From Vicia villosa (lineage: Eukaryota > Streptophyta > Magnoliopsida > Fabales > Fabaceae), in NCBI RefSeq assembly GCF_029867415.1, contig NW_026705489.1:372001-436000 (forward strand): DNA of 64,000 nucleotides. The letters are read 5' to 3'. The position numbers and the translations under genes are program-made. Positions 55,432 to 64,000 of this stretch are shown here, piece by piece; within the stretch, counting starts at the first letter, position 1, and every line of letters starts with the position of its first letter. A model generated the notes under the pieces. It ran no database searches. It saw only the letters and a list, made by a program, of their open reading frames with translations, and was not told where the DNA came from.

Positions 55432-56147
55432 ATGGATAAGACATGGATGAATTCAAACCGATTGTTGAAAGAGTACGAGAAAGGGATAAGACATGTCTTT
55501 CTCGGTCATCGTAGATTCTTAAATTCTAATCATCACTACCGTGGGTGGAGAAAAGCATTCAATGGAAAGGCCGAACTACGTACAGCCCCGCCTTTTTTGA
55601 CAGGTGATCAAATTTTTGAAAAAGGTGAAAGATGCGAGCACTCAGTTTGGCAAGCCTTTTGCATATTTATTTGTGAGATTGATCTAAATATATACTTTTA
55701 TATTTTTGTTAGATCAATACAAGTGTTCCGAAGTCAAAGACACGCACAGGTATCCCGAACTAAATCAAACAACATTACTTGGATCAAAGTGCAGGTACAT
55801 TAATTTTCACAATTTTGCTATTAATAGTTATGCTACTTGATAAAACAAGACAACTAAAAAATCTTATTTGTTTTTCTATGTAGTGTCCGCAACAGCGAAA
55901 CAGTACAGATTGCAAATACTTTGTTTTGAGGTTTTTGAAAGAAATCCTTCAAATGAATCAATTAGAGATTCCAATCACGGTATGGATTTATAACTTAGGA
56001 TAATTTCTTATAATTTATTACATTTAACTAAATCATGCATATTATGTTTTTGTTATGTAGTACTTTGATGACTTCTATGCTGCTTCTTACACGAAACTTA
56101 AGTTGGAAGAAATCAAAGAGGAATTGTGTCAATTTTATATTCAATGA
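55432..56147 (+). pseudogene. Chimeric CACTA gene remnant: TNP2-associated domain and Ulp1 protease C-terminus
   Basis: The start MDKTWMNSNRLLKEYEKGI is the classic opening of the transposase-associated domain of plant TNP2 proteins, followed by TAPPFLTGDQIFEKGE from a later part of the protein. The end of exon 1 (ITWIKVQ, to about 55794) splices in frame to 55884-55979 (CPQQRNSTDCKYFVLRFLKE) and then to 56061-56147 (YFDDFYAASYTKLK, stop at 56145-56147). The last two exons match the C-terminal part of Ulp1-type (C48) cysteine proteases, keeping the glutamine and the catalytic cysteine (DCK where DCG is usual). The catalytic His and Asp lie upstream in the family and are absent. Introns have GT-AG ends. 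The transposase core is missing. Confidence 0.78.
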
Positions 56148-56629
56148 CTACTCATATAGGTATGAATACAATATTGTGTGAAAAAGTTTTATGACTTTGA
56201 TAATGACTTTGTGTTGGAGCCTTTAATTGTGTTTGAGCAAAGTTAGTTTAATTGACCGTGTTGTTCTGTTCATACTTTGCAGAACCAGGACCATGCGCTC
56301 GTCGGATATTGACAATTTTGGGGTTGTATTTTGTTGATGATTTAATTATATGTATCTGTTGTAAACATGTGAATTGAACTATATTAATGGTGTATATATT
56401 TTATTTTGGTATATAACGGTATTATATTGATATATATTGTCCTACCTATGGTTGAAAATATTATAGGTTGAAAATATATTACAGGTAAAAAATAAATATA
56501 GGTTGAAAATATTACAGGTTGAAAATATATTACAGGTCAAAAATATTACAGGTTGAAAATAAATATAAATTACAGGTCGAACTGGGAGGCTTAAATTACA
56601 GGTTGCACTTTAAAATACCGCATTTAGCA

Positions 56630-57055
56630 ACGACAGCGCTTGTAAAAAACGTTCTTAAAGGCCTACCTACCAAAATGCTTTTTAATTAAAAGCGCTGCCT
56701 AAGATAATAAAAAAAACATAAAAGATAAAAAAGCGCAACCTACGAAAGCGCTTTCTGAAAAAAAACGATGTTATAGGGGGGCTACGAGAGCGCTTTTCTT
56801 GATAAAAGTGCTGCTATCTGGGAGGCTACGAGGGCGCTTTTCTAGAAAAAGGGCTGCTATAGGGGAGGCTACGAGAACGCTTTTCTGGAAAAAGCGTTGC
56901 TATGGGGGGACACGAGAGCGCTTTTCTAGAAAAAGAGCTGCTATAGGGGGGCTACGAGAGCGCTTTTGGAGTTTCAAAAACGCTGTCGTTACCTACGGCA
57001 GCACTGGCTTTGGCAGCTTGCTCTAAAAGCCCAAAAAAGCGCTCTAAAAGCCCTT
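56630..57055. repeat. Right subterminal GCGCTTTT array of CACTA copy 2
   Basis: Seven or eight units of GGGGAGGCTACGAGAGCGCTTTTCTAGAAAAAG(C/A)GCTGCTATAGG. A related short unit (TTGAAAATATTACAGG) is repeated just before it at 56450-56570. Confidence 0.85.
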
Positions 57056-57071
57056 GTACGGCGTAGTGGTT

Positions 57072-58067
57072 ATAATTTAAAAAAATATAAGTTATAACCA
57101 AAATTTTGTAAAATTAAAAAATATATATTTAAAAAATACGCGGGACTACACATCAATTAGAATCTCAATCGATGTGAAAAGTGACTTACCCCTTATCCCT
57201 TAACTAACCATTCAAACCATTAATGAAAGAAGTGAAGGATTTCTCCTTGGTTAATTAACACACCACTCAATGGGAGAAGTGGAATTTTTTCCCTCGAATC
57301 AAACCCCAACAAATGTGACAAGTGAGGGATTTCCTCTCAATTAACATCCCAACTGAGGAAAATAGTTAATTTTTTTCCTCGGTCATTGACTCAGGTGAAA
57401 AGTGACGCACTTTTCATAGCATCTTGCATTGTCTCAGACTCCCAATTAAGGTAAAGACTATTTTCCAACTGAGATAAAAGTTTGTTTTATAGTAGTACAT
57501 CTTTATAAAAATCATATATCTTTCGGTTAGTCCCTACATCAAGTTTGTCCAATTTTAATGCTTATTTTTCTTTTATTTCAATTAGTGCCTACATCAATTT
57601 TGTCCAGTTTATAATTTTCTTTTTATAGGGATTAAATACAGAAGAAAAAAATACTCACTTTTTTATGTCGTAAAAATCAATAATAATAATTTTGTTTGTA
57701 ATGATGAGGTTTAAAATTCATAAATATGTAGCGATTTAAAATATCTTGAACCCTCAAAGAGATATTCTCAAATAACTTGAAAGTCTAAGAAAAAGCTCAT
57801 GTTAACTATAAAAATAAAGCATGTTTGTTGTCCTGAGAAAGTAACATTTTTTATTAGAAAGACTATAGAAATACATAAAAAATAAGTATAAAGGATAATC
57901 AAACTCAATACAAAGAGAATTCAAAGACCAAAGTGCAACAAATGTAAAGGGTAAACACTATCTATCCACTCATAAATAAATCATACTCAAACATTGTAGG
58001 TGGTATAAACCATAAAACCGACTTCGAAAATCATTAAGCAAATATTAATCATAAACAAATGTTTTGC
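57072..58067. other. Intergenic sequence with GATGTGAAAAGTGAC-type repeats; 3' flank of SABATH copy 3
   Basis: 57150-57500 holds irregular copies of AACTGAGGTGAAAAGTGACGC, the same motif as at 26080-26330, suggesting fragments of one element family. From about 57690 the sequence resembles the 3' flank of SABATH copy 2. No gene. Confidence 0.5.
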
Positions 58068-59312
58068 TCATGCTTTTCTAGTCAATGTTAGGGTAAGATT
58101 GGTGATCTTAGTTCTCTCTTTGGATATTCCAGCTTTTATTATTTTCCTAAAGCGGTCAAATACCTCTGTAGTGACACTTTCACCAAAATGCCTAATTAAC
58201 AAAGGTTCAATTACAGCCCTCGTGCCTTTTGTTAGTGATTCAGAAATATTAGATTCAAGAGCATGCTCATTTGTTTCTGAAACCTCCAATTGATTGATGG
58301 AAAATGATCCTTCAGTTTTAACTTCCAATTTCACTTCAGATGGAGATGGATAATAATTTGGAATGTTAAAAGTATTGAGTTTCTCTTCTTCTATGATTCC
58401 CTGTAACACACATTGCAAAATTCATATTAATATTGTCACACTAATGTTTCAAATTAATGTTACAAAATGATCTCACATCCTACCTCCATGACCATATCAT
58501 TAAGAGCTGTAGCCAAATGTTCCCAAGCGTAGCAAACACCGTTGCTTAATAATTCGTCGCTTTCTCTTCCTAAAAATGTTAGTATCATGCAACCCCCTTC
58601 AACTATTTCTTGAGCACGACACTTGAGAAAAAGAGAGAAATCTATATGAAATTGCTCGTAATAAGCCTCGAGAACATTTGAGGGGCTTGTGATCGTGATA
58701 TAAATATTGCCCTTATTATTATCTACACCTCGTGGAACCTATTTATATTGGAATGGAGTGAAAAAGTTGATTAAGTAATAATGTAAAAATATAAATAGCA
58801 TATAAAAAGAGAGATAATTAACGTAAGCAAACCTTAGATAGCCAATGAAGGCTATACGAAGAATGGACAAGATGCAAACTATTATTAGGAAAAAGTCGAC
58901 CATAAAAGGAACCAGGAACACCAAAGAAGTAGCAAGGACCCATTTCAGTTTCCATTTCATTACATAGTTTTTCTTTGAATGTGTCAAGAGATTTGAATAT
59001 GCTGTTGAAGTCATTCCCCGACAGATCGTTCAAAAAGACGTTATATTCCGGAGATTTATGATTTATCTCTTGACAAAGCTTTTCTACAACCTTGATTATT
59101 TCTGAAGTCACCAACAATGCATTTGGTCCGGAAGAGCAACCCAAATCTGCAATATCTAAACTTCTAGGGCACAAGCTACAATATAGGTTTGTTATGGCTT
59201 TAATTCTCGCAGATGTTGCCAAGGAAATGGCCTCTCTCTGAATTAAGGAGTTGTTTGCATAGCTTGCTTCTTCCACATCTCCATTCATGTGTAGTACTTG
59301 TGTTAGATCCAT
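58068..59312 (-). CDS. SABATH carboxyl methyltransferase, copy 3
   Basis: Same role as the two upstream copies. Exons 59312-58833, 58738-58484 and 58400-58068, phase-0 GT-AG introns of 94 and 83 nt, 355 residues. Motifs: MNGDVEEASYANNSLIQ, LDIADLGCSSGPNA, FLNDLSGNDFN, GSFYGRLFP, SYSLHWLSK|VPRGVDNNKG, GGCMILTFLGRE, GIIEEEKLNTFN, EPLLIRHFGE. It differs from copy 2 at substrate-side and surface positions, for example FGVPGS for SGVPGS, NGVCYAWEHLATALN for KGSSYGWELLSKAIN, and Glu for Gln at the end of exon 2. All exons are open with normal splice sites, so it is likely functional. It is closer to copy 2 than to copy 1, including in the promoter. Confidence 0.92.
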
Positions 59313-59395
59313 TCTTGTTTCTGTTATCTTTCTTTGTTTGTGTTTGATAAATAATGCAAATGCTTTTTAAGTAGAGGCAATTCATTGCACACGCA

Positions 59396-59402
59396 TTATA
59401 TA
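59396..59402 (-). promoter_or_regulatory. TATA box of SABATH copy 3
   Basis: TATATAA on the minus strand about 84 nt before the ATG, at the same place as in copy 2. Confidence 0.6.
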
Positions 59403-59409
59403 GGTGAAT

Positions 59410-59659
59410 AATGTATGTATGATAATGTGAAAGCAAAGTATATTATTAATAGAAAATGTTATCTATTGAAGGGCTCCTTCAAGAAATTGGTTATATTAAT
59501 ATTATTATAACATTTCATATTCCGAATAATAAACAGTCAATGATAGGTAGTGGTGTTCACTTCGTTGCGAAAAATAATGATTTCCAACTCACGTTTAAAA
59601 CCCAAAAACCATGTTTTATGTTTTGTCTGTCGTATCTTTATTTATATTAACCAGATCGG

Positions 59660-59731
<72 letters not shown>

Positions 59732-59935
59732 AGACTAATTTCATTTTATATTTTAAAAATAAATATGTTTGGTACATTTTAATAATATGATAATCAATTA
59801 TATTATATTTTACAGATTTTTAACATAAAATATTTTTATCTATGGTGTTTTATATTTCTTTAATTAATACACAATTATTATAAAATACAAAATTACAGTA
59901 ATTTTCATAAAAAAATAGTCAATAAAATAAGAAGA
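59410..59935. other. Upstream region of SABATH copy 3
   Basis: Shares words with the copy 2 promoter to about 59465 (GTGAAAGCAAAGT, AAAATGTTATCTAT). Beyond that it is AT-rich with a (TA)n tract. No gene. Confidence 0.5.
59661..59728. repeat. (TA)n microsatellite
   Basis: About 68 bp of pure TA repeat. Confidence 0.98.
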
Positions 59936-60298
59936 TGCGATTTCCGATTGGGGGTTCCCGGTAGCTTTCTGGTGTGCTGCCGCGAGTGTCCTTCAGTGTT
60001 CTCGGTGGATCTTGAAAGCTCTTATAGAGGTATCTTGTTCTCTCTCATCTTCGGTTTAAATTCCTGGCTTTAGGGCTCAGGGACCATGGTGAGAAGGTTC
60101 AAATCGATATCGATTTAGGGCTTTTTGGGATCGCCGGGTTTAGTGTTCTGTGCAGCCACCTTCGTTTGGTATTCTCTATTTAGGCTTCTTTGTTGGTTTC
60201 TTCTGGGTTTGGATCCGTTCTGGTTTAGAGTCTTCGTGTTGGTTTTGTATGTGCTAGCTGAGGATTCTCTTGTACGTTTTCTGTGTTTTATTTATCCG

Positions 60299-62191
60299 AT
60301 GAGGGATCGGAGGTTCGTTCAGCAAGAGGATGGGTGGAAGAAAGTTTCGCGTTCTCGTCAAGCGGGGGGGAAGTTTCCACCGGTGGGACACTTTTCCATT
60401 GGGAGGCTGGAAACGTAATCTGCCCAATTTCTCCAAGAAGGTGACTTCGTTCTATGTTTCAAAATTTCCTGAGGAATCTTGCGCGAAAGATTTGTTTGAT
60501 CTTTTCTGGTGTATCGGGAATGTGGTTGAGGTGGCAATTTCGCCTAGAAGGAATAAATTTGGCAAATGATTTGGTTTCGCCAGATTCGTGGAGGTCGATG
60601 ATGGACGGTTACTTGCGGTCAGATTGGACAATGTGGTGATTGGGGAGAAGAAACTTCACGTTAACCTTCCCCGTTTTGAGAGGAAGCAAGGGGGCTTTGT
60701 GAGACATCCTGTTGGGCATAATCTACCCAAAAGAGAAGGTAATATCAGTAGCTTTGGTGTAGTGAAACCGCTGATCCGTTCATTTTCCAATGTTGTGGAG
60801 GGAACTCCTTTGAACGACGTTTCGAACCGTGTAAAAGGAACAACAGCGACTAAGGAGGTTTGCTTCACATCCTCGGAGAATCACAGAAGTAGGTTTGCAA
60901 ACGCTTTTATAGGGAAAGTGGCTATTCCGGGATTGGCATACAACATTCAAACATATATGGAGATGGAAGGGGTCTTTGCAGTTAAAGCTTCTCCGATGGG
61001 AGGTAATGTTTGTCTCCTCGAAGAATCAGAAGAGGGATTTATTCAGGATCTGATTGGGGAGGGGCAGGATTGGTGGAGGAGTTGGTTCAGTGAAGTTAGG
61101 CACTCGGATTTCTTCGTGGCATTGGCTGAAAGTTGGGGCTCTTTCGTTGCATTGATGAGAGAACGGCTAAAGGCCGCGCTTTCGACGTCGCCAGGATTCT
61201 AGTTAAGGTTCGATTGTCGTTTATTACTCCTAACACCGTCACTGCTAACATCGATGGGAAGAAGTTTTGCTTAACGATTAGGGAGGATCCTTGGGGCATT
61301 CCTACCGATTCTGCAGGTATTCGCAAAATTCCTAAATCTCCATCTTCGTCTGAGTCGTCTTATGAATTTAGCGATGATAATAGCCTTTGGATCTTCGACC
61401 GTATTTCTGTCAATTTGGAGGACATCATAGAGCAATTCTCAGATAAGGTGTTTAGGGAGGAAAATGAGAGGACATTCGTTGTTTCAAGTTCAGGGGCTTC
61501 CGAGGTTAGTAAGCCAAAGAAGAACGCCGGAGAGAGTGTTGTCGGATGTTCAGGGGATATTACGGCGAATAGCATTTTTAGGGAGTTTGATAACGCAATT
61601 CTGAAGGTCCATAACAGTAGCGTCTTTACTGGCCTGAATTTGATGAATGTTGCTCTGCAACCCACTGCTACGGTCTCCATGTGTTCTGGAACGAAAGTTT
61701 CATCCGGCAAGATTGGCGGTCCGGATTCGAAAGTTTTTCCCAGCAAGGTTGCTTGTTCCCTAGCCTTGGCTGAGGACAGAACTAGACCGAAACATAGGAA
61801 GAAGTTGAGGCTGAGATTGGTAAATGATATGGAAGGAAAGGCATATAGTGGTAACAGAAACAAGCATGTGTCGGAGTTTGGTTCTGTTTTAAGTCCCATC
61901 AATACTCTAGTTGGGGATAATTTTATGGAGATTAACAGTGGTGTCAATGTTGGGCTTAACTCGATTTGTTATGGCGAACAAAATGAAGAATCTGATATTG
62001 GGAGAAATAATGGGAGACAATGGAGACTTATGGATGTGGATATTGGGGGTAAACTTTGTTCGGCCATTGTGGCACTTGGGGTTGTTGAAGCGAAGGGAAG
62101 GGAAAATCTTATGAATAAGATTGAGTTTTTGGAGTTAGGGGGAGAAAAAAAAGGGGAGGTAAGGAAGGAGATTAAAGAAGGTGATCAATGA
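60299..62191 (+). pseudogene. LINE ORF1 (RRM-like and DUF4283-like nucleic-acid-binding protein), frameshifted
   Basis: The start is the ATG at 60299 (MRDRRFVQQEDGWKKVSRSR). After a frameshift near 60415 the frame reads SFYVSKFPEESCAKDLFDLF and NVVEVAISPRRNKFGK, an RRM-like fold. A TGA at about 60566 interrupts it, then it resumes with GFARFVEVDDGRLL. A second domain (VALAESWGSFV, frameshift near 61140, then DERTAKGRAFDVARILVKV) matches the DUF4283 pattern of plant LINE ORF1. The remaining 340 residues are low in motifs and end KEGDQ at 62191. The protein would bind element RNA. This copy is not functional without correction of several lesions. Confidence 0.8.
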
Positions 62192-64000
62192 TTATAGGTT
62201 CCATGAATATTAGGGGGGAGTGAATGCACTCAAAATAAGGAGGATTAGCTCTTTGATAAAAAAAGGTAATGCGGACGTGTTTTTAATTCAAGAAACTAAG
62301 GTTATCAACATGGATGCTAATTTGGCCAAGTCTTTTTGGTATTCTCCGGAGGTGGGTTTTTCTTATTCCAATTCGCTTGGTAGGTCGGGAGGATTGCTCA
62401 TTTTATGGAATGATAAAGTGGAGGTGGTTAATAGTTTTAAAGGAGAGGGTTACTTAGGTATAAAAGCTTGTTGGGAGAATAAGTGTTATTATGTGATTAA
62501 TGTGTATTCGCCTTGTCTTTTGATCAAAAAGATTGCGTTATGGAAGAAGTTGCTTGAGCTAAAGGAGACTTTTAAGGATGGGGAATGGATTATGGGAGGG
62601 AATTTCAACGTGATTAAAAACACTAGAGAAAGGAAGGGGCAAGGGGTGTACGTGCATAAAAGAGATATGGATCTATTTTCGGAGTTTATTGATAGAAGCG
62701 CGTTGGTGAACATTCCTTGCAAAGGAAAAAAGTTCTCTTGGTTTAGCGGGGACGGGAAGTCTATGAGTAGAATCCATCACTTTATCGTGTCCAACGATGT
62801 GGTGACTAGATGGGAGATTATGGGTCAATTTATTGGTGATAGGGATATTTCGGATCATTGTCCTATATGGATTTTGAAAGACCAAAGGAATCGGGGACCA
62901 AAACCATTTAAATTCAACAATGAATGGTTTAGCTTCGATTCTTTTATTCCTTTTGTGGAGAAAGAATGGAAAAGCCTTAAGGTGGAAGGAAGAGGAGATT
63001 TCGTGTTAAAGGAAAAACTAAGGCTTCTAAAAGATAAGTTAAGGATTTGGAACAAGGATGTGTTTGGTAGAATTGACTTGGAGATGGAGGACGGTGCTAG
63101 CAAGATGAATTTGGCCGACGACAAATTAGCCTCCGACGATTATTTCAACTTTGATAGCACTATGGAGTTTAGAAAGGAAGCGAGTAGTAAGTTTTGGAGG
63201 AATTTGAGAATAAAAGAAAATATGTTATTACAAAAGTCTAGGTTGAGTTGGATTAAGGAAGGAGACTCCAATAGCGGTTCTTTGCACAAGGTGATGAAAC
63301 AAAGAAGGAGAAACAATCATTTAGGTCATATTCTTTCTCCGAAAGGATTGGCGGAGACGGTTGAAGAGGTTAGGGAGACGGTATTCAAGCACTTTGAGGA
63401 GAAGTTTGTGGAAACGGAGATTAGTAGACCTTCTTTGGAGGGTATCCCGTTCAATACTTTAAGTAAGGAAGAGACGGAGGAATTGGAGAGACCTTTCCTT
63501 CAAAATGAGATTAAATAGGCGGTGTGGGAATGTGGAGGAGACAAAAGCCCGGGGCCAAACGGGTACTCCTTTCTCTTTATTAAAAGATGTTGGTTCTTCA
63601 TTAAAGAAGATTTCTTCAATTTCTTCAACTATTTTTTTGGAGGGAGTTCTTTGTCAAAGGCTATTACTTCGTCTTTTTTTACTCTTATTCCAAAGAAACA
63701 TAATCCTTTGGGATTGGATGATTCTAGGCCCATTTGCTTGGTGGGTTGTATTTATAAAGTGGCGGCTAAACTTTTGGCGGGGAGACTTAAAAAGGTGCTA
63801 AACTCTATCATTTCTTCTTGTCAAACCGCGTTTGTTCCCGGAAGACAATTGCTTGATGGGGTGATTGTAGCGAATGAGGTGGTTGATTATGCTAGGAAGG
63901 CGGGTAGTAATTGTACCCTTTTCAAAGTTGACTTCAAAAAGGCGTACGATAAGGTGAGTTGGACTTTTCTTCATTTTATGTTCAAAGCGATGGGGTTCGG
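62188..64000 (+). pseudogene. LINE ORF2, AP endonuclease and start of reverse transcriptase
   Basis: The ATG at 62188 overlaps the ORF1 stop (ATGA). MIIGSMNIRG is followed by a frameshift near 62205 into a long frame (62220-63518) containing the endonuclease. Its motifs are FLIQETKV, GRSGGLLILWN, VINVYSPC, GGNFNVIK (usually GDFN), KKFSWFSGDGKSMSRI with HH after it (usually RLDR-like) and the SDHCPIW catalytic block. A TAG at 63516-63518 interrupts it. RT then starts in a shifted frame, with KSPGPNGYSF, LIPKKHNPLGLDDSRPICLV, KLLAGRLKKVL, TAFVPGRQLLDG and FKVDFKKAYDKV reaching the window edge. The catalytic FADD lies beyond the window. Confidence 0.9.

Larger units (their letters stand above)
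53402..57068. mobile_element. CACTA-type DNA transposon, GCGCTTTT family, copy 2
   Basis: Starts CACTACGCTAAATTT and ends GGCGTAGTG. TSD GTT on both sides (53399-53401 and 57069-57071). Subterminal GCGCTTTT/AAAAGCGC arrays (53430-53715 and 56630-57055) and a CT-rich leader-like segment (53820-54030) match the plan of the copy at 14182. At 3667 bp it is longer and keeps coding exons of a transposase-associated domain and a Ulp1-like protease end. It looks like an internally deleted derivative of an autonomous element. Confidence 0.9.
59936..64000 (+). mobile_element. Near full-length LINE, 5' part (cut by window end)
   Basis: A change to GC-richer sequence near 59936 marks the 5' UTR, followed by ORF1 (60299-62191) and ORF2 (from 62188). 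Unlike the other LINE pieces in the window, it is not 5'-truncated in RT. Several frameshifts and stops have accumulated (near 60415, 60566, 61140, 62205 and 63517). The 3' end and TSD are outside the window. Confidence 0.88.

Noticed and set aside
61360..61947. Minus-strand ORF of 195 residues
   Set aside because: Antisense to LINE ORF1.

Overview
This is a repeat-dominated stretch of a plant nuclear genome, most likely a papilionoid legume. That assignment is an inference from the retroelement types (SIRE/Maximus-type copia, Athila-type and Ogre/Tat-like gypsy LTRs, many plant LINEs), the AT-rich composition, and plant gene structures with GT-AG introns. No bacterial, organellar or CRISPR features are present. 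The only intact-looking host genes are three tandem copies of one SABATH-family carboxyl methyltransferase gene, all on the minus strand, with ATG codons at 8527, 34129 and 59312 (about 25.6 and 25.2 kb apart). Each has three exons with phase-0 introns. Copy 1 has a shortened exon 2 and a weakened TATA box; copies 2 and 3 look complete.

Layout, left to right. 1-4751: 3' part of a SIRE-type copia element (RT/RNase H, a downstream extra ORF, tandem repeats, PPT, 3' LTR). 4752-7140: degenerate LINE. 7330-8527: SABATH copy 1. 10462-11900: dead hAT transposase. 12420-13330: AT-rich degenerate minisatellite. 14182-16757: CACTA-type element with 3-bp TSD, GCGCTTTT subterminal arrays and a perfect 34-bp hairpin. 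17481-18709 and 21234-21875: 5'-truncated LINEs with TSDs. 18992-23841: three full copies of a MITE family with roughly 9-bp TSDs, plus a 284-bp tandem duplication. 24486-24840: a long foldback. 26812-28667: 5'-truncated LINE.

29304-32828 is the strangest element. It is an insertion bounded by inverted LTR-like ends and a 5-bp TSD, inserted just 3' of SABATH copy 2. It carries a long ORF joining a gag-like domain, a plant-mobile-domain-like motif and an intronless fragment of the 26S proteasome subunit RPN1, and it has a second ORF on the opposite strand. 32877-34129: SABATH copy 2.

35623-50530 is a nested stack. A probable Ogre/Tat-like LTR (35623-35767 and 47250-about 50530) is split by a young Athila-type gag-only element (35768-47249, TSD CTTGT). 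That element's 3' LTR is itself split by a CACTA element (35978-40722, TSD AGG) carrying fragments of a plastid-type fructose-bisphosphate aldolase gene and an EFR3/SRL2-like gene. 50545-53240: relics of other Athila-type elements. 53402-57068: a second GCGCTTTT-type CACTA element coding for a TNP2-associated domain and a Ulp1-protease C-terminus. 58068-59312: SABATH copy 3. 59940-64000: 5' end of a nearly full-length LINE (ORF1, ORF2 endonuclease, start of RT), cut by the window edge.

The transposon genes are mostly inactivated by stops and frameshifts. The SABATH copies probably arose by tandem duplication and were then pushed apart by independent insertions. Homology at the protein level was judged by eye, and no database search was possible.
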